Below, one piece after another: positions 1 to 7,971 of a stretch of 34,343 bases of DNA. Source of the DNA: Candidatus Altarchaeota archaeon (lineage in GTDB: Archaea; Altiarchaeota; Altiarchaeia; IMC4; QMZM01); NCBI GenBank assembly GCA_016931955.1, contig JAFGDV010000040.1:1-34343 (forward strand). Direction: 5' to 3'. The translations under genes were made by a program, and so were the position numbers. Each line of letters opens with the position of its first letter. Positions within the stretch are counted from its first letter, which is position 1. The notes under the pieces were generated by a model. The model worked only from the letters and a program-made list of their open reading frames with translations. It ran no database searches and was not told the DNA's origin.

Positions 1-4
1 TACA

Positions 5-74
5 CGCAAGACAAGCGAACACTAACATAGTTCGCAATTCCTCCGTGGACTAAAGTCCACGGTACCCTTGCGAA
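5..74. other. Structured leader with competing hairpins
   Basis: This 70-base stretch before the M42 peptidase folds in two ways. A 9-bp hairpin (43-51 with 54-62, CCGTGGACT/AGTCCACGG) is common to both. Bases 30-35 (GTTCGC) can pair with 15-20 (GCGAAC), while 5-10 (CGCAAG) closes with 67-72 (CTTGCG), giving a three-way junction. Alternatively 31-37 (TTCGCAA) pairs with 68-74 (TTGCGAA). I infer a cis-regulatory RNA, a REP-like palindrome or an IS200/IS605-type end; the window edge prevents deciding. It matches no tRNA pattern I can see. Confidence 0.45.
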
Positions 75-81
75 AATTGTA

Positions 82-1110
82 ATGGAACTACTCAAGCAGC
101 TCTGTGAAGCAGCCGGAATCTCTGGCTACGAGAAAAATGTCGCAGAGGTAATGAAGAGGGAATTAGCTAAGACTTGCGATAAAGTAGAAATAGACGGCTT
201 TGGTAACATAATAGCGACTAAAGGGAAGGGCAAAACGACGATAATGATTGCAGCACATATGGACGAAATAGGCTTGATGGTGAAGCACATAGATGAAAAG
301 GGCTTTCTAAACTTCATAAAGATTGGTGGAATAGACGACAGGGTGCTAATAGACCAACGGGTAAATATAAGGACAAAGAAGGGTGACATTTGTGGTATAG
401 TAGGCTCTAAGCCACCCCACCTGCAGAAAGAGGAGGAAAAAAAGAAGATCGTAAAACACGATGAATTGTTTATCGACATCGGCGCAAAAGACCAGAGGGA
501 AGCCCAGAAGATGGTCGAAGTAGGTGATCCAGTAATATTCGAGCCGAACTTCGGTCAACTGACGAAGGAAGTCTACTATGGAAAGGCTATAGACAACAGA
601 CTAGGTTGCTATATCCTGCTAAAGGTCATGGAGGGGATACCAAAGAATATCAAATCAAGGATATATGCAGTAGGAACGGTACAGGAGGAGGTTGGGTTGA
701 AGGGGGCAAGAGTATCCGCATTCAAGTTGAACCCAGATTACGCGTTTGCGGTAGATACAACCATAGCAGGGGATACCCCAAACATAAAGAAGACCGAATC
801 CAGTCTGAAGATCGGCCACGGCCCCGCTATAACAATCACCGAAGCCTCAGGTAGGGGGGTGATAACACACCCTAGATTACGGGAGTTCCTAACGAAAACA
901 GCCAAAAAATACAAGATACCCTACCAGGTTGACGTACTAGAGGGCGGGATGACGGATGGGGCTGTGATATACCTCACCCGCGAAGGCATACCAACAGGAG
1001 TGGTATCAATAGCAAGCAGATACATTCATGGAGCCACAGGAGTCTTCAATATGAAAGACGTAGAAAACGCGATAAGGCTTCTAACAAAGGCGCTGATTGA
1101 ATTAAGGTAA
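82..1110 (+). CDS. M42 family metallopeptidase (TET-type aminopeptidase)
   Basis: This is a 342-residue protein with the layout of M42 aminopeptidases, also called endoglucanase-M-like or TET proteins. These cytosolic dodecamers trim short peptides, often those released by the proteasome. The dinuclear metal site is visible: H59 and D61 in AHMDEIG, D171 in AIDNR, the E202-E203 pair in VQEEVG, D225 in AVDTT, and H316 in YIHGATG. The length is typical of the family. The ATG at 82 has no clear Shine-Dalgarno site and follows a strongly folded leader. The proteasome alpha gene begins 54 bp downstream with its own promoter-like sequence, so the two may be linked by function rather than by transcript. 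Substrate preference cannot be read from the sequence. Confidence 0.9.
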   Translation: MELLKQLCEAAGISGYEKNVAEVMKRELAKTCDKVEIDGFGNIIATKGKGKTTIMIAAHMDEIGLMVKHIDEKGFLNFIKIGGIDDRVLIDQRVNIRTKKGDICGIVGSKPPHLQKEEEKKKIVKHDELFIDIGAKDQREAQKMVEVGDPVIFEPNFGQLTKEVYYGKAIDNRLGCYILLKVMEGIPKNIKSRIYAVGTVQEEVGLKGARVSAFKLNPDYAFAVDTTIAGDTPNIKKTESSLKIGHGPAITITEASGRGVITHPRLREFLTKTAKKYKIPYQVDVLEGGMTDGAVIYLTREGIPTGVVSIASRYIHGATGVFNMKDVENAIRLLTKALIELR

Positions 1111-1118
1111 GGGGGGAC

Positions 1119-1130
1119 CTTTTTAATTAA
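1119..1130 (+). promoter_or_regulatory. TATA-like box before psmA
   Basis: CTTTTTAATTAA lies 35-46 bp before the psmA ATG at 1165. This would start transcription near 1150 and leave a short leader that still holds the AAAGGAG Shine-Dalgarno site at 1148-1154. It probably drives the psmA-SBDS-rrp4-rrp41-rrp42 operon. Found by eye only. Confidence 0.4.
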
Positions 1131-1164
1131 GGAAACCCATGTAATATAAAAGGAGAATAAAAAA

Positions 1165-1914
1165 ATGTATCCAACAGGACCAGCAGCATACGACCGAGCA
1201 ATTACTGTGTTCAGCCCAGATGGGAGGCTTTTCCAGGTAGAATATGCGAGGGAGGCGGTTAAGCGGGGGACAACAGCATGTGGTGTGACATACAACGAAG
1301 GCGTTTTGTTGGCGGTAGATAAAAGCATAAGCTCTAAGCTAATCGTCCCAAGATCAATAGAAAAAATATTTCAGATAGATGAACACATAGGAATAGCAAC
1401 CTCGGGATTAGTTGCGGACGCAAGAAGGCTTATAGAGGACGCACGGATAAAGGCACAGAGAAACAAGGTAGCCTACGGCGAACCCATAAGCATCCAAGCC
1501 CTCACCAGAGAAATATGTGACATAAAACAAGCATATACACAGTATGGTGGAGCGCGGCCCTTCGGAACCGCCCTGCTCATAGCAGGGGTGAACGAACAAC
1601 CCTGCCTCTTTGAGACAGATCCCTCTGGGGCATTCACGGAGTACACCGCAACTGCTATAGGAACAGGGAAAACCGATGTAGAGAAGATCTTTGAGAAGGA
1701 TTATAAAACCAACATGACAAAAAAAGAGGCCGTAGAACTTGTACTTAGAGGGCTTGCAAGGGTTGCAGAGAAGAAGCTCAAGGAAGAATACTTGGAGATA
1801 ATAACCATAGACTCAAAGAGAAAGTATCAGGAGATGAAAAAGGAGGAAATAGCCAAATACCTCAAAGACATAGGGGATAAACCAGGCAAAGAAGAAAAAT
1901 CTCCTGAAGAATAA
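1165..1914 (+). CDS. psmA: Proteasome subunit alpha
   Basis: This 249-residue protein is the alpha subunit of the archaeal 20S proteasome. Alpha rings gate substrate entry and dock the PAN or Cdc48-type ATPases. The N-terminus (YDRAITVFSPDGRLFQVEYA) is the conserved alpha-subunit signature, with the gating Tyr-Asp-Arg near residue 9. There is no processed N-terminal threonine, which separates it from beta subunits. The C-terminal tail is rich in Lys and Glu. A GGAG motif sits about 9 nt before the ATG. The gene opens the classic archaeal proteasome-SBDS-exosome operon, so protein and RNA turnover are transcribed together here. The beta subunit is not in the window. Confidence 0.97.
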   Translation: MYPTGPAAYDRAITVFSPDGRLFQVEYAREAVKRGTTACGVTYNEGVLLAVDKSISSKLIVPRSIEKIFQIDEHIGIATSGLVADARRLIEDARIKAQRNKVAYGEPISIQALTREICDIKQAYTQYGGARPFGTALLIAGVNEQPCLFETDPSGAFTEYTATAIGTGKTDVEKIFEKDYKTNMTKKEAVELVLRGLARVAEKKLKEEYLEIITIDSKRKYQEMKKEEIAKYLKDIGDKPGKEEKSPEE

Positions 1915-1959
1915 CGCTCAAACTGATTTACTACCTGATTGGATACAAGAAATGAGAAG

Positions 1960-2655
1960 ATGGTCAGTTTAGATGGGGCAGTTATTGCAAGGCTGAAGAC
2001 GCATGGGGAAACCTTTGAGCTTTATGTCGACCCCGACTTAGCGCTCAAATACAGGGAAGGAGAAAACGTGGATTTAAACAATTTGCTGGCAGTCCAGACG
2101 GTATTCAAAAACGTAAGCACCGGAGAAAAGGCATCACAGCAGGCTATGGAGAAGATATTCGAGACAACAGACATCAAAACAATAACGGACAAGATACTGA
2201 AGAAGGGCGAAATCCACCTGACAACTGAACAGAGAAAGAAAAAAGCAGAGGAAAAAAGAAGGCAGATAGTGACAATAATCACAAGAAATGCCATAAATCC
2301 TCAGACAGGAAAACCACATCCTGCGGCGAGAATAGAGAAAGCGTTGGAAGAGGCTAAGGTAAACATAAACATGACGAAAAGCGTAGAAGAGCAGATCGAA
2401 TCAGTGCTGAAGGCGATAAAGCCGATAATCCCCATAAAGTTCACAACCGTAACCTATGCAGTGAGAATACCTGCACAATATGCTGGAAGCTGCTATGGAC
2501 AGTTTAGGGAGTACGGGGAAATAAAAAAGGAGGACTGGGATAAAAACGGGAACCTTTTGTTCCTCATAGAGATGCCTGCTGGATTGCAAGATGAATTTTA
2601 TAGCAGGCTTAATGGATTAACTCATGGAGAAGTCCAGACAAAGATCATAAGATAA
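1960..2655 (+). CDS. Ribosome maturation protein SBDS (Sdo1)
   Basis: This is the archaeal ortholog of the Shwachman-Bodian-Diamond protein, which helps release the anti-association factor aIF6 during large-subunit maturation. The three SBDS domains are recognisable: an N-terminal FYSH domain from MVSLDGAVIARLKTHGETFE, a central helical domain with the conserved TxEQRKKKAEEKRRQI and NAINPQTGKPHP segments, and a C-terminal ferredoxin-like domain. I chose the ATG at 1960 (231 residues) because family members begin MVSLD; a TTG at 1939 would add seven residues with no homology support. The gene follows psmA after a short gap and precedes rrp4, the standard archaeal order. Confidence 0.93.
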   Translation: MVSLDGAVIARLKTHGETFELYVDPDLALKYREGENVDLNNLLAVQTVFKNVSTGEKASQQAMEKIFETTDIKTITDKILKKGEIHLTTEQRKKKAEEKRRQIVTIITRNAINPQTGKPHPAARIEKALEEAKVNINMTKSVEEQIESVLKAIKPIIPIKFTTVTYAVRIPAQYAGSCYGQFREYGEIKKEDWDKNGNLLFLIEMPAGLQDEFYSRLNGLTHGEVQTKIIR

Positions 2656-2677
2656 AGATTCTTGAGAAGGTGAATAC

Positions 2678-3331
2678 ATGCTGCACATCAAAGACAGGGA
2701 AATAGTAATCCCCGGCCAGCTGATGGGGGATAACATAAGACACGACATAAACTGTTTCCATGAGAAAGACAAGGTCTACTCCTCTGTCCATGGTATGGTT
2801 AGAGTAGAGGACAACTACGTAAAGATCATTCCATCAACAGGGTGGTATATGCCAAAGGAGGGAGACCTGATAATAGGAGTGATAACAGAGGTCTTGACGG
2901 GCTGGTGGGCCGTGGACATAAGAGTGCCGAACATATGCAGCCTTCGTGGGGAAGAAATGACCCGGGATCCGTTGAACGTTGACTTGAGCCAATACTTTAA
3001 TGTGGGCGACGTCATCAGCGCAAAGATCTTGGAAGTGGACGAGGTAAACGCCTGCCATCTGACGAGACCGTGGAAGTTGGAAGGCGGCATCACCGTCAAC
3101 GTAAACCCTAAAAGGGTGCCCAGGGTCGTTGGCAAAAAAAGATCTATGCTGAACATAATAAAGGAAAAAACTGGGAGCAAAATAATCGTCGGACAAAACG
3201 GTTGGATATGGGTGAAGGAAGGAAAAACAGAACTCGCAATCAGGACGATAAGGAAGATAGAGAAGGAGGCTCAGACTCATGGCCTCACCGACAGAATCAC
3301 AGAAATGCTTGAAAGAGAGGTAGGTAAATAA
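2678..3331 (+). CDS. rrp4: Exosome RNA-binding subunit Rrp4
   Basis: This is a cap subunit of the archaeal RNA exosome, 217 residues. It binds RNA above the Rrp41/Rrp42 hexameric ring and steers substrates into the channel. The N-terminal domain contains PGQLMGDN. An S1-like beta domain covers roughly residues 60-130 ([20 protein letters not shown]). A KH domain follows at about 140-200, with [11 protein letters not shown] at its core. A GAGAAGGTG Shine-Dalgarno site precedes the ATG. The stop is one base before the rrp41 start, so the two genes are translated in tandem. Csl4 and DnaG, the other archaeal exosome partners, are not in the window. Confidence 0.95.
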   Translation: MLHIKDREIVIPGQLMGDNIRHDINCFHEKDKVYSSVHGMVRVEDNYVKIIPSTGWYMPKEGDLIIGVITEVLTGWWAVDIRVPNICSLRGEEMTRDPLNVDLSQYFNVGDVISAKILEVDEVNACHLTRPWKLEGGITVNVNPKRVPRVVGKKRSMLNIIKEKTGSKIIVGQNGWIWVKEGKTELAIRTIRKIEKEAQTHGLTDRITEMLEREVGK

Positions 3332-3332
3332 A

Positions 3333-4061
3333 ATGGAAAAACCAGATATGGAACTCATCAAAGACGGGAAAAGACTGGACGGTAGAAGACCAGACGAACT
3401 CAGGGAGATAAAGATTGAAGTAGGTGTGCTGAAAAGGGCGACGGGCTCAGCATACGTTGAATGGGGTAAAAATAAGGTCTTAGCAGCCGTATATGGCCCG
3501 AGAGAGCTGCATCCAAAGTTCTTGAGGAACCCAACGAAGGCTGTCCTGAGATGCATATACAACCTTGCGCCATTCTCCGTAGAAGACAGGAAGAGGCCCG
3601 GACCCGACAGGAGGTCCGTTGAAATATCCAAGGTCAGCGCCGAAGCTTTAAGCTCCGTTGTCATGCTTGAGAGATACCCCAACGCAGGCATAGACGTCTA
3701 CATTGAGATACTGCAAGCGGATGCAGGAACAAGGTGCGTAGGTCTAACTGCAGCATCCGTCGCACTAGCAGACGCTGGAATCCCGATGAAAGACATAGTT
3801 GCGGCATGCGCCGCAGGAAAGATTAGCGGAGAAATCGTGCTCGACCTGATGAAAGAAGAAGACAACTACGGAGAAAGCGATCTACCCATTGCGGTGATGT
3901 CAAGGAAAAAAGATGTCGTCTTGTTGCAAATGGACGGAAAACTAACGCGAGAGGAATTCAAAAAAGCCTACGAGCTTGCGGTAAACGGCGCAACACAGGT
4001 CTATGAGATACAGAAGGCAGCTCTATTGAAGAGCGTAAACGATGTCAAGATTGAGGGATAG
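3333..4061 (+). CDS. rrp41: Exosome catalytic subunit Rrp41
   Basis: This is the catalytic RNase PH-family subunit of the archaeal exosome, 242 residues. It degrades RNA 3' to 5' by phosphorolysis and can add tails in reverse. The family opening [16 protein letters not shown], the RNA/phosphate-binding region around R93-R94 ([10 protein letters not shown]) and the DLPIAV segment with acidic residue D183, expected to be catalytic, are all present. The active subunit is therefore this one rather than Rrp42. The start is one base after the rrp4 stop, and rrp42 begins three bases after this stop, consistent with stoichiometric production of the hexameric ring. Confidence 0.96.
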   Translation: MEKPDMELIKDGKRLDGRRPDELREIKIEVGVLKRATGSAYVEWGKNKVLAAVYGPRELHPKFLRNPTKAVLRCIYNLAPFSVEDRKRPGPDRRSVEISKVSAEALSSVVMLERYPNAGIDVYIEILQADAGTRCVGLTAASVALADAGIPMKDIVAACAAGKISGEIVLDLMKEEDNYGESDLPIAVMSRKKDVVLLQMDGKLTREEFKKAYELAVNGATQVYEIQKAALLKSVNDVKIEG

Positions 4062-4064
4062 AAA

Positions 4065-4844
4065 ATGGACATAGAAGCATACCTAAGAAGGGATTACGTC
4101 ACCAACCTAATCAAGGAAGGTAAGAGACTGGACAACAGAAAATTTGATGAATACCGGAAATTGGAGATCAATAAGGGATACGTTGGCGAGAAAGCCGACG
4201 GATCGGCTTATGTCTCATTAGGCGACACCAAGGTCTTGGTTGGGATAAGCATGGATGTTGGAGAGCCATACCCTGATGCACCCACTTCTGGGGTGATGAC
4301 CGTGAATGCTGAACTGAGACCGATGGCGTCACCACACTTCGAGGCTGGTCCCCCTGGAGAGGAAGCCACCGAGCTTGCTAGAGTGGTGGATCGAGGTATC
4401 CGCGAGTCGGGAGCGATCGACACAGAAAAACTCTTTATAGAGGAAGACAAGGTCTGGGTCGTCTTCGTAGACATCCACGTGTTGGATCACTACGGGAACA
4501 TGATAGATGCTTCTGGGATAGGTGCGATAGCAGCATTACTCGATGCTAAGATCCCAAAATACGAGGACAATAAGATTATTCGGGGAGAACATACCGTAAA
4601 ATTGCCCGTAACCTGCACGCCAATCCCTTGCACCACCGCGAAGATAGCTGACTGCGTAATCGTCGATCCTGACATGGACGAGGAATATGCTATGGACTCC
4701 AGGCTTACTGTAGCGACAACAGACACTATAAACGCGATGCAAAAAGGGGGGCAAGGAACCCTGAGAGAAGAGGAGGTATTAGATGCTATTGACCTCTCAT
4801 TTAAATGCGCCAAGGACATAAGAAGGCTAGTAGAGGGGAACTAG
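4065..4844 (+). CDS. rrp42: Exosome non-catalytic subunit Rrp42
   Basis: This is the structural RNase PH-family partner of Rrp41, 259 residues, at the usual family length. It forms the alternating hexamer and contributes RNA-binding residues but no catalysis. The GKRLDNRKFDEYRKLEI opening and the DGSAYVSLGDTKVLVG core are typical. The segment that corresponds to DLPIAV of Rrp41 reads DCVIVDPDMDEEYAMD, as in other Rrp42 proteins. The gene ends the operon. Its TAG stop lies inside a CTAG palindrome (4841-4844) that also supplies the TAG stop of the convergent HPS/RraA gene, so the two coding regions share four bases. Confidence 0.95.
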   Translation: MDIEAYLRRDYVTNLIKEGKRLDNRKFDEYRKLEINKGYVGEKADGSAYVSLGDTKVLVGISMDVGEPYPDAPTSGVMTVNAELRPMASPHFEAGPPGEEATELARVVDRGIRESGAIDTEKLFIEEDKVWVVFVDIHVLDHYGNMIDASGIGAIAALLDAKIPKYEDNKIIRGEHTVKLPVTCTPIPCTTAKIADCVIVDPDMDEEYAMDSRLTVATTDTINAMQKGGQGTLREEEVLDAIDLSFKCAKDIRRLVEGN

Positions 4845-6124
4845 GTTCTCCTCTCCCATTTCTCAAGCCTTAGAACCTTGGAAAGCGTGCTGCCTTCCCT
4901 TATCTCTTTTCTTATCCTGTTCTCTTTTTCAGATACATCCAATGCCCTGTTAGCGACCTCGACCGCCTTTTCTTGGGGTATTACGATGACTCCGTCCATG
5001 TCGCCGACAATAAAGTCACCGGGTTTTACAGATAAACCACCGCATGTTATTGGAACATTAATCTCACCAAAACCCTTAGGTTCACCCGCAGCAGGCTTCA
5101 CTTCGCGTGCAAATACTTGGAACCCAATTTGTCTTATATCCTCCAGGTCACGAACCGCTCCATCTATAACCACAGCAACAATGCCCTTTATCTTACAGCT
5201 CCACGATGCCAGCTCACCCCACACAGCCTTCCCCGTGCCCCCGGCGTCAATAACCAATATGTCGCCTTTCCCAGCAACATCTATTGCTTCAACAGGCTTC
5301 GCCCAGTCGCCTGGATAGGTTCTCACGGTAACGGCCTTCCCAACAACTCTCCGGGTGCAGGAAAAAGGCATTATACCCTCCATTACGCCCGAACGATGCA
5401 TGGCATCTGCTATGTTAGCAGTCGATACCTTACCAAGTGTCTTTAAAGGATCCATGTATTTCTTATACAACCTGGTCTTTATCGGCTTACCCTCCCTGAC
5501 GGCTTTTCTTATCAGTTCAGTAGCCTTCCGAGCATCCCCTGCCTTGGTTATTGCCCCACCAACTATTATAATGGATGCACCGGCGTTAACCGCTTTGGGA
5601 GCAGTCTCCGAGTTTATTCCGCCCGCGACCGCTAATGGAGTCTTCACTAAGTTAGAGATCTTCCTCAATTCAGAGATCGGATCAACACCCCTCATCTGCT
5701 GGTCAATGCCTACGTGGACACAGATATAATCCACCCCAAACCCTTCCAGTTCTTTAGCCCTTTTTTCCATGTCGTCAACATTCAACATATCCACCATCAG
5801 TTCGCAGCCGTAGTTTCTCGCCGCCTCAGCAGCCTCTTTTATCGTAGAATCGTCTGCAACACCCAGTAAGATGATTACGTCTGCGCCGGCTTTTGCTGCT
5901 GACTCGACCTCTACTCTGCCAACATCCATTGTCTTCATATCCGCTATAATCCTGTGCTTTGGGAACCTCTTCTTCATCTCTCGGACGGCTTTTAAGCCTT
6001 CAGATTTTATCAAGGAAGTACCCACCTCGATCCAGTCAGCTCCACCTTCAACAGACTCTTCGGCGAGCTTTACGGCCCTGTGGAGGTCCAGGAAATCCAA
6101 CGCAACCTGAAGCTTCGCTTTCAT
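4841..6124 (-). CDS. Hexulose-6-phosphate synthase / RraA-like fusion
   Basis: This 427-residue protein has two domains. Residues 1 to about 210 form an orotidine-decarboxylase-superfamily barrel of the 3-hexulose-6-phosphate synthase type: LQVALDFLDLHRA, the ADMKTMD motif that carries catalytic Asp and Lys, and GGINSETAPKAVNAGA. Residues from about 215 to the end match the RraA/aldolase-like fold (ANIADAMHRSG, DAGGTGKAVWGELAS, GAVRDL). HPS in archaea usually runs in reverse to make ribulose 5-phosphate and formaldehyde. RraA-like domains include aldolases and decarboxylases as well as RNase E regulators, so that half is uncertain. The start is the ATG at 6124, where homology begins; the frame continues upstream over mscS without meaning. 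No phosphohexulose isomerase is nearby. Confidence 0.88.
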   Translation of the reverse strand: MKAKLQVALDFLDLHRAVKLAEESVEGGADWIEVGTSLIKSEGLKAVREMKKRFPKHRIIADMKTMDVGRVEVESAAKAGADVIILLGVADDSTIKEAAEAARNYGCELMVDMLNVDDMEKRAKELEGFGVDYICVHVGIDQQMRGVDPISELRKISNLVKTPLAVAGGINSETAPKAVNAGASIIIVGGAITKAGDARKATELIRKAVREGKPIKTRLYKKYMDPLKTLGKVSTANIADAMHRSGVMEGIMPFSCTRRVVGKAVTVRTYPGDWAKPVEAIDVAGKGDILVIDAGGTGKAVWGELASWSCKIKGIVAVVIDGAVRDLEDIRQIGFQVFAREVKPAAGEPKGFGEINVPITCGGLSVKPGDFIVGDMDGVIVIPQEKAVEVANRALDVSEKENRIRKEIREGSTLSKVLRLEKWERRT

Positions 6125-6165
6125 CCTATTTGTATATATGTAACCTGAGACAAGAAAAAAGACCA

Positions 6166-6175
6166 TTTTTAAAAG
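6166..6175. promoter_or_regulatory. Shared TATA-like box between HPS/RraA and mscS
   Basis: TTTTTAAAAG is near-palindromic and lies in the 70-bp gap between the divergent genes. Its centre is about 25 nt before the mscS ATG (6195), the distance expected for a leaderless transcript. On the minus strand (CTTTTAAAAA) it would give a leader of about 20 nt for the HPS/RraA gene. Inferred by spacing alone. Confidence 0.4.
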
Positions 6176-6194
6176 AAAAATCTTATGGGTTAAC

Positions 6195-7289
6195 ATGAAT
6201 GAAACAATAACATTATTCGACACCATCCTAAACCAGGTAGGAATCGAGAAGTCCCAATACAGCGGATACGACTCAATCATAGTCTTCGCAGCCATCGTCG
6301 TCGCCTCACTGATTGCCGCAAAAATAGTATACTGGATCATAGAAAGATACGTGAAAATATTCGCCAAAAAAACAAAATCGGAAATAGACGATCTCATCCT
6401 GAGGATAATACAGAAGCCATTATATTACATAATAATACTCCTCGGCTTCGAGTTTGCAGTTAGGACAATAGAGCTCTCTGCAATCATCCAAGAAACCATC
6501 GCAACCCTCGTCTCAGCAGGTATAATAGCAATAGGTGCTTGGTTCATCGCAGACATAGTTGACGTGATCCTTGTTGGGGTAGTAGGGAAAAAGATTGCGG
6601 CAAAAACGCAGACCACTGCGGACGATGAAGCAATCCCATTCCTCTCAAAGGTTCTACGATTCACAATATACCTGCTGGCTTTCATAATCATCCTGGACCA
6701 GTTCAACATAGAGATAACCCCATTAGTTGCCAGTTTAGGCATAGCAGGATTCGCCATAGGCTTCGCAGCCAAAGACACCATAGGCAATCTACTGGCTGGA
6801 TTCTTCATACTCATGGACCGACCATTCGCCAAAGGGGATAGAATAGAGATCAAAGGCCACGTAGGGGAAGTAGTCGACATAGGGCTTAGAACGACCAGGA
6901 TAGAAACCCTAGACCACACATACGTGATAATCCCAAACGCAGACATCGTCTCCAACGAACTCATAAACTACGCACTACCCGACGTGCAGTTGAAGGTGAA
7001 GATCAACATAGGCGTAGCCTATGGAACAGACACCAAGAAGGTGAAGGAGATCCTACTCAAGATAGCCAAAAACGTAGATGACGTGATGAAAGAACCTACG
7101 CCAGCAGTATTTTTCACTGAATTCGGCGACTCCGCCCTCAACTTCCTGCTGATATTCTGGGTATCAGATTTCAGGAAAAAAATCTTTGCAATAGACGAAA
7201 TAAACACAAAAATGGACGAAGAATTCAAAAAACATGGGATAGAGATACCATACCCATGCAGAAACGTTTACATCCAGAAGGAATCTTAA
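6195..7289 (+). CDS. MscS-family mechanosensitive channel
   Basis: This 364-residue membrane protein is a small-conductance mechanosensitive channel that vents solutes under hypo-osmotic shock. Hydrophobic segments lie near residues 27-50, 72-92, 98-125 and 152-170. The pore-lining helix follows at about 175-210 (VASLGIAGFAIGFAAKDTIG), with the Gly/Ala packing typical of MscS TM3. The cytosolic beta domain begins with FFILMDRPFAKGDRIEIKGH and continues through GLRTTRIETLD and VIIPNADIVSNELINY. The protein has more N-terminal helices than E. coli MscS, as is common in archaea. The gene is monocistronic and probably leaderless. A palindrome cluster begins at its stop codon. Confidence 0.92.
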   Translation: MNETITLFDTILNQVGIEKSQYSGYDSIIVFAAIVVASLIAAKIVYWIIERYVKIFAKKTKSEIDDLILRIIQKPLYYIIILLGFEFAVRTIELSAIIQETIATLVSAGIIAIGAWFIADIVDVILVGVVGKKIAAKTQTTADDEAIPFLSKVLRFTIYLLAFIIILDQFNIEITPLVASLGIAGFAIGFAAKDTIGNLLAGFFILMDRPFAKGDRIEIKGHVGEVVDIGLRTTRIETLDHTYVIIPNADIVSNELINYALPDVQLKVKINIGVAYGTDTKKVKEILLKIAKNVDDVMKEPTPAVFFTEFGDSALNFLLIFWVSDFRKKIFAIDEINTKMDEEFKKHGIEIPYPCRNVYIQKES

Positions 7290-7530
7290 GCAACCTATGC
7301 TCTTCTTTTTTCTAAAAAGAAAGGCCGCATCACAGCCTTTTAGGAAAAGGCTGCCAGCAAGACCTATGGTCTTGTCTGAGTCGAAACCCGAAGGTCTCAC
7401 TCATTAGCAGGACGCAGCAGCATCCTGTCTGAGTCGATGCCGAAACCTCGCTCATCAAAGAGAATTTGCCGAAGGCAAATTCCTTTTCTTTTGGTGCAGC
7501 TTTTCTTTTAGAAAAAGAAAAGATGCAAAG
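7286..7530. repeat. Cluster of short palindromes (element A)
   Basis: This gap between mscS and gcvH holds no gene but at least five perfect hairpins: 7303-7321 (loop TCT), 7333-7353 (CAGCCTTTT-AGG-AAAAGGCTG), 7358-7374 (CAAGACC-TAT-GGTCTTG), 7462-7482 (GAATTTGCC-GAA-GGCAAATTC) and 7500-7522 (CTTTTCTTTT-AGA-AAAAGAAAAG, extended by TGCA/TGCA at 7495-7498 and 7524-7527). The 12-mer TGTCTGAGTCGA occurs twice, at 7373-7384 and 7426-7437. Most loops are three bases. Parts recur at 23194-23216, 25143-25187 and 33342-33389. It also separates two convergent genes, so it may contribute to termination. Confidence 0.7.
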
Positions 7531-7536
7531 AAAGGG

Positions 7537-7971
7537 CTATTCGTAGATTCCAGCATATCTTTCTTTTTCTTTTAGGAAGATATTCTTGAAGTATTCTGCC
7601 GCAGACTTCACATCCATGAGATTATCTCTGCTGTCTTCAAGGATACTCGCTTCAAGAATCCATCCTTCGCCGTAGGGATCCTTGTTTATCAGTGAGGGAT
7701 CGTCCAGCAGTGTTTCGTTCACTTGGGAGACCATGCACTTGAATGGGGCGGATACCTCCGTCACAGATTTTATGGTCTCGAATGAAGCCATAGGCTCCAT
7801 GGCATTGAATTCTTCGCCGTTGTCTGGCAGATCCACGTGCACTATTTCTTTGGTGAGGGAGCTTCCTAATGAGGTTAAACCAATCCTGGCAGTCTTATCC
7901 TTTAACCCCACCCACACATGCCCTCTCATATATAAAAGATCATCCGGAAAATCAAAGCCCTCTACTCTCAT
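7537..7971 (-). CDS. gcvH: GcvH-like lipoyl carrier protein
   Basis: This 144-residue lipoyl-domain protein resembles the glycine cleavage H protein. The N-terminal part (YMRGHVWVGLKDKTARIGLTS) and the hybrid motif around K68 (MASFETIKSVTEV), where lipoate is attached, match the family. PYGEGWILE corresponds to the conserved G-[DE]-GW-[LIMF] motif. It is the last gene of the lipoylation operon and so its probable client. No glycine decarboxylase or aminomethyltransferase gene is in the window; alternatives are an sHdr-type lipoate-binding protein or a scaffold for lipoate assembly. The ATG at 7971 overlaps the upstream gene by 20 bases and has AGGAAG 8 nt before it. Confidence 0.9.
   Translation of the reverse strand: MRVEGFDFPDDLLYMRGHVWVGLKDKTARIGLTSLGSSLTKEIVHVDLPDNGEEFNAMEPMASFETIKSVTEVSAPFKCMVSQVNETLLDDPSLINKDPYGEGWILEASILEDSRDNLMDVKSAAEYFKNIFLKEKERYAGIYE

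Noticed and set aside
2834..3691. A 285-codon open frame on the minus strand across rrp4 and rrp41
   Set aside because: It lies antisense to two unmistakable exosome genes, shows no domain pattern, and is a by-product of their codon use.
6125..6397. N-terminal extension of the HPS/RraA frame over the mscS gene
   Set aside because: Family homology begins at the ATG at 6124; the extension is antisense to mscS and would cross its promoter.
7286..7530. Possible CRISPR array
   Set aside because: The repeats are hairpins of differing sequence with irregular spacing, and no cas gene is in the window. Only one 12-mer is repeated exactly.
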